A DNA stretch of 21,083 nt from positions 1 through 21,083 of the forward strand of contig JAJYOT010000033.1 of NCBI GenBank assembly GCA_021796015.1. Direction: 5' to 3'. The DNA comes from a bacterium. GTDB taxonomy: Bacteria; Elusimicrobiota; Elusimicrobia; UBA1565; UBA9628. The position numbers and the translations under genes were made by a program. The notes under the pieces are model-generated. The model made no database searches. It saw only the letters and a program-made list of their open reading frames with translations, and had not been told where the DNA came from. Shown piece by piece: positions 1 through 6,717 of this stretch; the first letter of the stretch is position 1, and each line of letters starts with the position of its first letter.

Positions 1-780
1 CGCACCGACACCGAAACCGGACAAACCATTATTTCCGGAATGGGAGAGCTTCATTTAGACATCATCGTTGACCGCATGAAACGCGAGTTCAACGTTCAAG
101 CCAATGTCGGCAATCCCCAAGTCGCTTATAAAGAGACGGTTCGCAAAAAACTCGTCGAAGAGGGAAAGTTTATTCGTCAATCCGGCGGTCGCGGACAATA
201 CGGTCATTGCATTATCCAAATCGAGCCGCAGCCGATGGGCCAAGGCTTTGAATTCGTCAATGAAATCAAGCAGGGCCGCATTCCGCGGGAATTTATTCCG
301 GCCGTTGAAAAAGGCGTTCGCGAAGCCTTGGATGGCGGAGCTTTGGCGGGATACCCAATCGTCGATATTAAGGTGACCTTGATGGACGGATCTTTCCATG
401 AAGTGGACTCTTCCGAAATGGCCTTTAAGATCGCGGGCGCGATGGCGTTGCGCTCGGGATGTAAAAAGGCGAGTCCGACGATTCTGGAGCCCGTGATGAA
501 ATTTGAAGTGGTGACTCCCGAGCAATACATGGGAGACGTGATTGGGGACTTGAACAGCCGCCGAGCCAAGATTCAGGACATGGGAGACCGGGGACATTTG
601 AAATTTGTCCGCGCGACGGTGCCGTTAGCCGAAATGTTCGGATATGCGACGGTGGTGCGTTCGATTTCACAAGGCCGCGCTTCATTTACCATGGAGCCCA
701 GCCATTATGAAGAAGTTCCGTCCAACGTCTATAAGGCGATTGTCGAGAAAAATGCCGCCGCCATGGCGACCCAGAGGTAA
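1..780 (+). CDS. fusA: Elongation factor G, C-terminal part (5' truncated by window edge)
   Basis: This is the 3' end of the translocase GTPase EF-G, which moves tRNA and mRNA through the ribosome after peptide-bond formation. The reading frame is open from base 1. The ATG at 40 is an internal methionine, because the preceding residues ([20 protein letters not shown]) are typical EF-G sequence leading into domain IV. Domain IV follows, with [16 protein letters not shown] and GGRGQYGH, then domain V to the C-terminus. The GTPase domain lies outside the window. The TAA at 778-780 is 18 nt before tuf, so the two genes are surely co-transcribed, as in the str operon. The last stretch is slightly Ala-rich (NAAAMATQR). 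Confidence 0.97.
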   Translation, partial: RTDTETGQTIISGMGELHLDIIVDRMKREFNVQANVGNPQVAYKETVRKKLVEEGKFIRQSGGRGQYGHCIIQIEPQPMGQGFEFVNEIKQGRIPREFIPAVEKGVREALDGGALAGYPIVDIKVTLMDGSFHEVDSSEMAFKIAGAMALRSGCKKASPTILEPVMKFEVVTPEQYMGDVIGDLNSRRAKIQDMGDRGHLKFVRATVPLAEMFGYATVVRSISQGRASFTMEPSHYEEVPSNVYKAIVEKNAAAMATQR

Positions 781-798
781 TTAAAGGAGAAAGTAAAA

Positions 799-1986
799 AT
801 GTCAAAAGCGAAATTTGATCGGACAAAGCCGCACGTGAACATCGGAACGATTGGTCACGTGGACCACGGTAAGACGACGTTGACTGCGGCCATCACGCAC
901 TATTTATCGAAGAAAGGTTTGGCGCAGGCCAAGAAATACGACGAGATCGACAACGCGCCGGAAGAGAAAGCGCGGGGAGTCACGATCAACGTCCATCATC
1001 AGGAGTATGAAACCGCGAAAAGGCATTATGCGCATGTGGACTGCCCGGGACACGCCGACTATATTAAGAACATGATCACGGGAGCGGCGCAAATGGACGG
1101 CGCGATTTTGGTGGTGTCTGCGGCCGACGGCCCGATGCCGCAGACTCGCGAGCACGTTCTCTTGGCCCGTCAGGTCAACGTTCCCCACATCGTCGTCTTC
1201 TTAAACAAGATCGACGTGGCGGACAAGGACTTGGTTGATTTAGTCGAGATGGAAGTTCGCGAGCTTTTGACGAAATATGAATTTCCCGGAGACAAGATCA
1301 CGGTGGTTCGGGGATCGGCGACGAAGGCTTTGGAAGGGGACGGCTCCGAGATCGGGGAGCAAGCGATTCAGAAATTGATGGACGCGTTGGACAAGGATAT
1401 TCCGGAGCCGAAAAGAGTGATCGACCAGCCGTTTTTGATGGCGGTTGAAGACGTGTTCTCGATCACCGGCCGCGGAACGGTGGCGACGGGCCGTGTGGAA
1501 CGGGGCAAGATTAAGGTCGGGGACAACATCGAGATCGTGGGAATCAAGGACACGCAGAAATCTGTCGTGACCGGTCTTGAAATGTTTAGGAAGCTTTTGG
1601 ATGACGCGATGGCGGGCGACAACGTGGGGATTTTGCTGCGCGGAATCGAAAAGAATCAAATCGAGCGCGGACAAGTCATCGTGGCGCCGGGAACGATTAA
1701 GCCGCACACGAAATTCAAGGCGAAGTTGTATGTGTTGACCAAAGAAGAAGGGGGTCGTCACACGCCGTTCTTTAAAGGATACCGTCCGCAGTTCTATTTT
1801 AGGACGACGGACGTGACGGGAGCGGTGACGTTGCCCGCGGGAGTCGAGATGGTGATGCCTGGAGACAATATCGACATCGATGTCGAACTCATCTGCCCGA
1901 TCGCCTTGGAGAAGGGACTTCGTTTCGCGGTTCGCGAAGGCGGTCATACCGTCGGAGCCGGCGTCGTCGGCGATATTATCGCTTGA
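799..1986 (+). CDS. tuf: Elongation factor Tu
   Basis: EF-Tu is the GTPase that delivers aminoacyl-tRNA to the ribosomal A site. At 395 aa it has normal family length. Visible G motifs are GHVDHGKT (residues 19-26), DCPGH (81-85, with catalytic His85) and NKID (136-139). The beta-barrel domains II and III follow, ending VVGDIIA. The start is fixed by an AAAGGAGA Shine-Dalgarno at 783-790. Residues 65-68 read VHHQ, where E. coli has TSHV. His67 is kept, but its neighbours are unusual and lie near the aminoacyl-binding pocket. The gene links fusA upstream to rpmG, tRNA-Trp and secE downstream, a fusion of the classical str operon with the secE-nusG-rplKA operon. Confidence 0.98.
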   Translation: MSKAKFDRTKPHVNIGTIGHVDHGKTTLTAAITHYLSKKGLAQAKKYDEIDNAPEEKARGVTINVHHQEYETAKRHYAHVDCPGHADYIKNMITGAAQMDGAILVVSAADGPMPQTREHVLLARQVNVPHIVVFLNKIDVADKDLVDLVEMEVRELLTKYEFPGDKITVVRGSATKALEGDGSEIGEQAIQKLMDALDKDIPEPKRVIDQPFLMAVEDVFSITGRGTVATGRVERGKIKVGDNIEIVGIKDTQKSVVTGLEMFRKLLDDAMAGDNVGILLRGIEKNQIERGQVIVAPGTIKPHTKFKAKLYVLTKEEGGRHTPFFKGYRPQFYFRTTDVTGAVTLPAGVEMVMPGDNIDIDVELICPIALEKGLRFAVREGGHTVGAGVVGDIIA

Positions 1987-2010
1987 AAAAAAATTAAACT
2001 AGGGGAATTT

Positions 2011-2166
2011 ATGGGCGACAGAGTGATGACCATTCTTGCGTGTTCGGTGTGCAAAGACAAGAACTACATCTTTCAGCGTGGTAAAAAAAAGGATTACAAG
2101 CTGGAGGCGAATAAGTTTTGCCGCAAATGCGGGAAGTCGACCGCGCACAAGGAGTCCAAGCAATAG
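2011..2166 (+). CDS. rpmG: 50S ribosomal protein L33
   Basis: This 51-aa protein was translated directly from the sequence. It is the zinc-ribbon (C+) form of L33, with two CxxC knuckles at C11/C14 and C37/C40. The body (YIFQRGKKKDYKLEANKFC) matches the L33 family. The start ATG at 2011 has an AGGGGAA Shine-Dalgarno at 2001-2007, and the TAG is at 2164-2166. A possible internal ATG at residue 6 would give a shorter form. It lies 24 nt after tuf and 6 nt before tRNA-Trp, in the common tuf-rpmG-trnW-secE-nusG order. Confidence 0.93.
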   Translation: MGDRVMTILACSVCKDKNYIFQRGKKKDYKLEANKFCRKCGKSTAHKESKQ

Positions 2167-2172
2167 CTAATT

Positions 2173-2245
2173 GGGGGTGTCGGTTAATTGGCTAAACCAT
2201 TGGTCTCCAAAACCAAGACTCCAGGTTCAAGTCCTGGCGCCCCCG
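2173..2245 (+). tRNA. trnW: tRNA-Trp (anticodon CCA)
   Basis: A full cloverleaf of 73 nt can be drawn. The acceptor GGGGGTG (2173-2179) pairs with CGCCCCC (2238-2244), with one G-U pair. The D stem is GGTT/AACC. The anticodon stem TTGGT/ACCAA holds loop CTCCAAA, with anticodon CCA at 2207-2209. The T stem CCAGG/CCTGG holds loop TTCAAGT. The discriminator is G2245 and CCA is not encoded. It is embedded in the operon, 6 nt after rpmG and 14 nt before secE, so it must be cut out of the polycistronic transcript. Confidence 0.96.
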
Positions 2246-2259
2246 CGCGGATATAAACC

Positions 2260-2448
2260 ATGAACAAAGCAACTCAATTCGTGCAAGAAGCTTATTCGGA
2301 GCTAAAAAAGTCTTCCTGGTTGACTCGCAAGCAGGCTTTTGAGTCAACCCGGGTGGTGATTATTTTGGTCGCCCTCTTTTCCCTTTATGTAGCGGGAATC
2401 GATTTTGTTCTATCAATTATTCTTGGCGCCGTATTAGGAGGCAGGTAA
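2260..2448 (+). CDS. secE: Preprotein translocase subunit SecE
   Basis: This is the short bacterial SecE (62 aa), which clamps SecY in the SecYEG protein-export channel of the inner membrane. An amphipathic N-terminal helix (VQEAYSELKKSSWLTRKQAFEST) leads into one transmembrane segment at about residues 32-58. No clear Shine-Dalgarno precedes the ATG at 2260, which sits 14 nt after the tRNA-Trp 3' end. The stop codon overlaps the nusG start by one base (TAATG, 2446-2450), implying translational coupling. Confidence 0.95.
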   Translation: MNKATQFVQEAYSELKKSSWLTRKQAFESTRVVIILVALFSLYVAGIDFVLSIILGAVLGGR

Positions 2449-2996
2449 TGACGCAAACACAAACCGCAACTCGCGGCTGGTATGTTCTTCATACGCAAAC
2501 CGGGCATGAAGAAAAAGTGACCCGGCTTCTTCAAAATAAAATTGAGACGGAAAAACTTCAAGATAAGATTTTCAAGATTCTCGTCCCCATGGAAGACGTG
2601 GTCGAGATCAAGAAAAACAAAAAGAAAGTCTCGAAGAGAAAGTTCTTTCCGGGATACATCCTTGTCGATATGCAAGTCGATGAGATTACCTACTGGGTGG
2701 TCAAGGGCATCCCGGGCGTCGCGGGGTTTCTAGGAGAGCCGCACCCGACCCCTCTTCCGGAAGAAGAAGTTCTCTCCATCCAAAATTTAACCGATTCGAC
2801 CTCGGCGGAAAAGCCGCGACCCGCGATTCAATTCGAGAAAGGGGAAAATATTCGCATTATCGAAGGCCCTTTCCGGCATTTTGTCGGAGTCGTGGAAGAG
2901 ATTAATGAACCCAAGGCTAAAATAAAAGCCATGGTCACAATCTTTGGGCGCCCAACTCCAGTCGAACTTGACTTTCTGCAAGTTGAGAAAGCATAA
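2448..2996 (+). CDS. nusG: Transcription termination/antitermination factor NusG
   Basis: NusG (182 aa) binds RNA polymerase and modulates pausing, Rho termination and transcription-translation coupling. The NGN domain starts at GWYVLHTQTGHEEKV (residues 10-24) and contains the conserved FPGYILVDM segment. The C-terminal KOW domain (about residues 125-182) reads IRIIEGPFRHFVGVVEEI. The start ATG at 2448 overlaps the secE stop, and AGGAGG (2436-2441) gives a strong Shine-Dalgarno inside the secE end. It is followed by rplK after 26 nt, the near-universal nusG-rplK neighbourhood. Confidence 0.97.
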   Translation: MTQTQTATRGWYVLHTQTGHEEKVTRLLQNKIETEKLQDKIFKILVPMEDVVEIKKNKKKVSKRKFFPGYILVDMQVDEITYWVVKGIPGVAGFLGEPHPTPLPEEEVLSIQNLTDSTSAEKPRPAIQFEKGENIRIIEGPFRHFVGVVEEINEPKAKIKAMVTIFGRPTPVELDFLQVEKA

Positions 2997-3022
2997 GCGC
3001 ATAATAATAAGAGGAAAATAGA

Positions 3023-3451
3023 ATGGCAAAAAAAGTAAAAACCCAAGTTAAACTTCAAATTCCCGCCGGAGGGGCGACTCCCGCTCCGCCTGTAGGTCCC
3101 GCATTAGGACAACACGGCGTCAACATCATGGATTTCTGCAAACAGTTTAATGAACGCACGAAATCGGCGGAATCAGGCATGACGATTCCCGTCGTTCTCA
3201 CTGTTTACGAGGATCGCTCGTTTACCTTTGTCACCAAAATGCCGCCCATTTCTTCCCTTCTTAAACGCGCGGCGGGTTTGGCTAAAGCCTCCGGCGAACC
3301 AAATCGAAACAAGGTTGGAAAAATCACCGTTAAGCAGGCGGAAGAAATCGCGACAAAGAAAATGCCGGACTTAAACACTAAAGACTTAAATAGCGCGGTT
3401 GAGATGGTCAAGGGAACCGCACGCTCGATGGGAATAGAGGTTACAGGATAA
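3023..3451 (+). CDS. rplK: 50S ribosomal protein L11
   Basis: L11 (142 aa) forms the GTPase-associated centre of the large subunit with 23S rRNA. The N-terminal domain carries the Pro-rich signature [20 protein letters not shown], and the C-terminal RNA-binding domain ends [18 protein letters not shown] Shine-Dalgarno lies at 3011-3015. Only 4 nt separate it from rplA, so L11 and L1 should be made stoichiometrically from one transcript. In E. coli this pair is autoregulated by L1. I did not identify an L1-binding leader here. Confidence 0.97.
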   Translation: MAKKVKTQVKLQIPAGGATPAPPVGPALGQHGVNIMDFCKQFNERTKSAESGMTIPVVLTVYEDRSFTFVTKMPPISSLLKRAAGLAKASGEPNRNKVGKITVKQAEEIATKKMPDLNTKDLNSAVEMVKGTARSMGIEVTG

Positions 3452-3455
3452 AAAA

Positions 3456-4139
3456 ATGGGAAAAAGAACAGCCTTACTAACAAAAGAAGTCGAAGCTGGT
3501 AAGATTTACAGTTTGGAAGAAGCCGCGGCTCTTTCCAAAAAATGCGCGACGGCGAAATTTGACGAGACCATCGAGCTCCATATCCGCTTGGGCGTCGATC
3601 CCAAACAAGCCGACCAGCAGGTGCGCGGCACCGTCGTTTTGCCGAACGGACTCGGCAAAACCAAAAAAGTAGCTGTCGTCGCCAGAGGGGAAAAACAAAA
3701 AGAAGCTTCCGCGGCCGGAGCCGATATGGTCGGGGGAGACGATCTCATCGACCAAATATCGAAAGGCTTCTTGGAATTTGACGTCTTGGTCTCGACCCCC
3801 GACATGATGAAAGACCTTTCTAAACTCGGAAAAGTTCTGGGACCTCGAGGCCTCATGCCCAACCCCAAAAGCGGCACCGTCGCCATGGACTTAGGGAAAG
3901 CCGTTAAAGAACTTAAAGCCGGACGGGTTGAATATAAGGTGGATGACTACGGAATCCTCCATGTTCCGGTGGGGAAAGCTTCCTTTGACCCCGCCAAAAT
4001 CGTGGGAAACGCAAAAGCTGTTTTGGAAGCCGTCCAAAAAGCGAAGCCCTCATCTTCAAAAGGAACCTATATGATGAGCGTCACAATCTCATCGAGCATG
4101 GGCCCTGGAATCTCCGTCGATCCTAACCAGAAGTTCTAA
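3456..4139 (+). CDS. rplA: 50S ribosomal protein L1
   Basis: L1 (227 aa, normal length) forms the mobile L1 stalk at the ribosomal E site. The family signature appears as VLGPRGLMPNPKSGTV, flanked by the usual two-domain sequence (start GKRTALLTKEVEAGK, C-terminal MSVTISSSMGPGISVDP). The start has an AGGA-type site overlapping the rplK stop region. rplJ-rplL-rpoB-rpoC, which normally follow, are absent. The gene is followed by a hairpin with a T-tract and then a tRNA. Confidence 0.97.
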   Translation: MGKRTALLTKEVEAGKIYSLEEAAALSKKCATAKFDETIELHIRLGVDPKQADQQVRGTVVLPNGLGKTKKVAVVARGEKQKEASAAGADMVGGDDLIDQISKGFLEFDVLVSTPDMMKDLSKLGKVLGPRGLMPNPKSGTVAMDLGKAVKELKAGRVEYKVDDYGILHVPVGKASFDPAKIVGNAKAVLEAVQKAKPSSSKGTYMMSVTISSSMGPGISVDPNQKF

Positions 4140-4144
4140 TTAAG

Positions 4145-4187
4145 AGGCAGTCCCCAATTTAAAAAGGGGGACTGCCTTTCTTTTTTT
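4145..4187 (+). terminator. Rho-independent terminator-like hairpin after rplA
   Basis: AGGCAGTCCCC (4145-4155) pairs perfectly with GGGGACTGCCT (4167-4177) around an 11-nt loop. The run TTTCTTTTTTT (4177-4187) follows. This is a textbook intrinsic terminator for the fusA-rplA transcript. Its T-tract ends 1 nt before the tRNA-Arg acceptor stem. The stem shares the GGGGACTG core with the palindromes at 4268, 4298 and 4335, so it may be repeat-derived. Confidence 0.85.
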
Positions 4188-4188
4188 G

Positions 4189-4260
4189 GCGCCCGTAGTG
4201 AAACGGATATCACGACAGCCTCCGAAGCTGTAAGTAGAGGTTCAATTCCTCTCGGGCGCA
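4189..4260 (+). tRNA. tRNA-Arg (anticodon CCG)
   Basis: A 72-nt cloverleaf is visible. The acceptor GCGCCCG (4189-4195) pairs with CGGGCGC (4253-4259). The anticodon stem ACAGC/GCTGT holds loop CTCCGAA, with anticodon CCG at 4222-4224 reading CGG codons. The T stem AGAGG/CCTCT holds loop TTCAATT. The discriminator is A4260, and CCA is not encoded. No space exists for a separate promoter between the upstream T-tract and the 5' end. Confidence 0.95.
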
Positions 4261-4355
4261 AATAAATGGGGACTGTGCCTCTTCCTCATAATTCTTAGGG
4301 ACGGCGCTGTCCCGACTTTTAATTTATGAGAAATGGGGACTGTCCCTATTTATTT
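4260..4355. repeat. Nested palindromic REP/MITE-like element
   Basis: A 14-bp terminal inverted repeat joins 4260-4273 to 4342-4355 (13 Watson-Crick pairs and one G-T). Inside it, CTCATAA (4285-4291) pairs with TTATGAG (4324-4330). At the centre GGGAC (4298-4302) pairs with GTCCC (4309-4313). A further small palindrome, GGGACTGTCCC, sits at 4336-4346. The element starts on the last base of tRNA-Arg and contains the stop codon of the gene on the - strand. The GGGGACTGT core resembles palindromes that I recall accompanying REP-associated transposases, but no transposase is present here. Confidence 0.65.
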
Positions 4356-5039
4356 CAGATAGGCCTTGAAGAGATTTTCCAGGGAATCCACGCTTTTCTT
4401 TGAGAAATGATGGAATAAGGAAGCCAGTGTGTCGAGCATGACGACCGCGTTCGTCAAGGATTCCTGCTTAACCGCTTGCCGTAAGCGATTGCTAAACCCG
4501 ACATTGACTTTTTGCATATCCTCGTAAAAGCGAATGAGATTATGGAGTTCCCAGTCGGGAGTAAGCCCCTTTCTCATCCGGTAATACTGCGCCGCTAAAT
4601 ACATGGTCAGGACGCGATAAATGGTTTCTTGCGAAGATGAAAAAGGAAGATGGTGACGCACCATCGGGCGGAGTTTTTGAGTCATCGGGCAGCCGCTGGT
4701 CGCCATATAAATTCCCAAAAGCGAAAAAAGCCCCTGCTGGGCGGGAACTTTTTTGTAGTAGTTGCGAGCGGAACTCTCGACAGTAACCTCCGCAAGTTCA
4801 ATGGACATGACCTCAGAAAAAGAATGAGTGAGCCCCACGATAGAGGCCGCCGTCGGGCAAAAAGGAACGGAGTCCTGGCTCAACGGGCAATTTTCGCATT
4901 TTGAAACGTTAAGCCTCGCCCATTCCGGCAAAGGCGCCGGAATCGTATTTTGAATGCTTAGATTTTCTTCGTCCAGAGAAACCTCGAAAATTTTTTCAGA
5001 ACCTTTTTCAAATTTAAAGCGGTAGCGGTAATTGATCAT
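4350..5039 (-). CDS. Conserved hypothetical protein with four cysteines (DUF6901-like)
   Basis: This soluble protein of 229 aa has no signal peptide or membrane segment. It begins MINYRYRFKFEKGSEKIFEV and has a cysteine cluster C48-x2-C51-x9-C61, plus C117 in MATSGCP, so a zinc or Fe-S site is possible. The C-terminal half is helical. From memory it resembles the family annotated DUF6901. I cannot verify that, and its function is unknown. It is the last gene of the leucine-degradation operon, with its ATG overlapping the HMG-CoA lyase stop by 4 nt (ATGA, 5036-5039), so it is translationally coupled to that pathway. Its TAA lies inside the palindromic element. Confidence 0.8.
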   Translation of the reverse strand: MINYRYRFKFEKGSEKIFEVSLDEENLSIQNTIPAPLPEWARLNVSKCENCPLSQDSVPFCPTAASIVGLTHSFSEVMSIELAEVTVESSARNYYKKVPAQQGLFSLLGIYMATSGCPMTQKLRPMVRHHLPFSSSQETIYRVLTMYLAAQYYRMRKGLTPDWELHNLIRFYEDMQKVNVGFSNRLRQAVKQESLTNAVVMLDTLASLFHHFSKKSVDSLENLFKAYLK

Positions 5040-5923
5040 AACACCTTCCTAATCCTAGAAGAGAACGGTTTTTCCAAATACGGCGCAATTCCGTCCAAGG
5101 CCTTGTTAATTTTTTTTAAATCAATTCCCGTCTTGGCCGCCGACGCCTCAAAGGCAAAGGCCAAGTCTTCCAAAGCCACATTCCCCGACGCTCCCGGCGC
5201 GTAAGGGCATCCGCCGATGCCTCCCGAGGAAGCGTCAAAGCGGGCGATTTCATATTCATCCCAGGCGACCAAGGCATTGGCCACCGCCATCCCATAGGTA
5301 TCATGGAAATGAAGAGCTATTTTACTCACGGGAATTTTTTTTAAGTGAAGGTCCAAGAGTCTTCTCACGTCATCGGGACTGGCGCGTCCGATGGTGTCTC
5401 CAATGGAGAGTTCATCAACCCCTAAGTCCAAGAGATCCAACCCAACCTTGAGCGCCGCTTCCGGCCTTATTTGACCTTCATACGGGCAAAAAAACGCGGT
5501 CGAAACATAACCGCGAATGGGAAGGCGCTGGGTTTTGGCTTTTGAAACAACGGGCAAGAAGCGTTTGAGGGATTCTTGAACGCTGGCGTTGATATTTTTC
5601 TGATTGAAAGTCTCGGACGCCGCGGTAAAAACCGCGATTTTGTTCACTCGCGCCGCCAAAGCCAGGTCCAAGCCTTTTTCATTGGGAACCAAGGCGGAAT
5701 AGACGATTCCTTTTTTTCTTTTTATTTTTTGAAAAACCAGAAGCGAATCCGCCATGGCGGGAACGGACTTGGGAGAAACAAAGGCGCCGGCTTCAATTTC
5801 AGAAACGCCGGAATCGGACAAATCCTCGATAAAAGAAATTTTGACCTCGGTCGAGATTTGGCTGTTTTGACTTTGCAATCCGTCGCGAGGGGCCATCTCG
5901 ACAAGCGTCGGGTCCGGCCGCAT
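5036..5923 (-). CDS. mvaB: Hydroxymethylglutaryl-CoA lyase
   Basis: The enzyme cleaves 3-hydroxy-3-methylglutaryl-CoA to acetyl-CoA and acetoacetate, the last step of leucine degradation, as a cytosolic DRE-TIM barrel. At 295 aa it has typical bacterial length. The barrel starts VEMAPRDGLQ, with substrate/metal residues R13 and D14. The metal-binding HFHDTYG gives H205 and H207. The signature GGCPYAPGASGN supplies catalytic Cys239 and metal ligand Asn248. These spacings match human HMGCL (D42, H233, H235, C266, N275) almost exactly. The start ATG at 5923 is 2 nt after the upstream enoyl-CoA hydratase stop. The 3' end overlaps the next gene by ATGA. Confidence 0.95.
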   Translation of the reverse strand: MRPDPTLVEMAPRDGLQSQNSQISTEVKISFIEDLSDSGVSEIEAGAFVSPKSVPAMADSLLVFQKIKRKKGIVYSALVPNEKGLDLALAARVNKIAVFTAASETFNQKNINASVQESLKRFLPVVSKAKTQRLPIRGYVSTAFFCPYEGQIRPEAALKVGLDLLDLGVDELSIGDTIGRASPDDVRRLLDLHLKKIPVSKIALHFHDTYGMAVANALVAWDEYEIARFDASSGGIGGCPYAPGASGNVALEDLAFAFEASAAKTGIDLKKINKALDGIAPYLEKPFSSRIRKVL

Positions 5924-5925
5924 GA

Positions 5926-6717
5926 TTATTTCAGACCTTTGCCCGCCCAGGAAGGGCTTCTTTTTTCAAGGAAAGCGGAAAGACCTTCTTTCGCCTCCGG
6001 GGAAGACCGGGCCTTGACCAGGGTCTCAATGGAAAATTTCTCTCTCTTTTTTCGAGGCAAATCTTGCAACTCCCGCAAATAGGACTTAGCCAGGCGATTG
6101 GCCTTGGGACCGTTGAGAAGAATTTGGCCTATCAATTCAAGCGCGCGCGCGTCCAAGGTTTCAGCGGAACAAACTTCATGAACGAGGCCGATTTCCTTGG
6201 CAAAACCGGCATTGAAAACTTCCCCCGTCAAATAAAGGCGCCTGGCATGAGACGGGCCGATTTTGGGCAAAACAAAAGCGGAAATCACCGAAGGTAAAAT
6301 TCCAAGGCGGCATTCGGAAAAGCGCATTTTTGAATTTTCATCGGCTAAAACGATGTCGGACGCGGCGATGAGGCCAAGACCCCCGCCATAAATTCCGCCG
6401 TGGACGCGGCAAATGACCGGAACCGGACACTCATCAATCGCTTTTAAGGCTTTCGTTAAAAGCCTTGCGTCCTTTCGGTTTTTCGCCGGCGGATAATCGG
6501 CCGCGCGGCGCATCCAGCGGATATCGGCTCCCGCGCAAAAATCCGGGCCTTCTCCTCTCAAAACAACGACGCTCGCCTTTTCCAAAAGGGGGGACTTTGA
6601 AAAAAAATCCGCGAGCTCCGCGAGCGTAATCTCATCAAGCGCGTTGCGAACTTCCGGACGATTGAGCGTCACGGTCACGACAGGACCGTCTTGTTGGACC
6701 GAAAGAGAGGAACTCAT
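5926..6717 (-). CDS. liuC: Enoyl-CoA hydratase family, probable methylglutaconyl-CoA hydratase
   Basis: This crotonase-fold enzyme (263 aa) probably hydrates 3-methylglutaconyl-CoA to HMG-CoA, judged mainly by its place between the carboxylase and the lyase. Family features are LNRPEVRNALD near the N-terminus, the oxyanion-hole segment DFCAGAD (59-65), the GGIYGGGLGL loop (107-116), and catalytic Glu135 in FSECRLG. The second crotonase glutamate (E144 in rat) is replaced by glycine at 115, as in several LiuC-type proteins. ATG at 6717 overlaps the mccB stop by one base (TGATG). A GTG one codon upstream (6720) is an alternative. A generic enoyl-CoA hydratase cannot be excluded. Confidence 0.9.
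   Translation of the reverse strand: MSSSLSVQQDGPVVTVTLNRPEVRNALDEITLAELADFFSKSPLLEKASVVVLRGEGPDFCAGADIRWMRRAADYPPAKNRKDARLLTKALKAIDECPVPVICRVHGGIYGGGLGLIAASDIVLADENSKMRFSECRLGILPSVISAFVLPKIGPSHARRLYLTGEVFNAGFAKEIGLVHEVCSAETLDARALELIGQILLNGPKANRLAKSYLRELQDLPRKKREKFSIETLVKARSSPEAKEGLSAFLEKRSPSWAGKGLK

Noticed and set aside
40..780. EF-G fragment as a 246-aa gene starting at ATG 40
   Set aside because: The frame is open to base 1 with typical EF-G residues, so this is an internal methionine of a truncated gene.
1240..1947. 235-aa - strand open frame
   Set aside because: It is antisense to tuf, and its Arg/His-rich composition is typical of a shadow frame.
5576..6082. 168-aa + strand open frame
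   Set aside because: It is antisense to well-supported HMG-CoA lyase and hydratase genes, with no start signal or recognisable domain.
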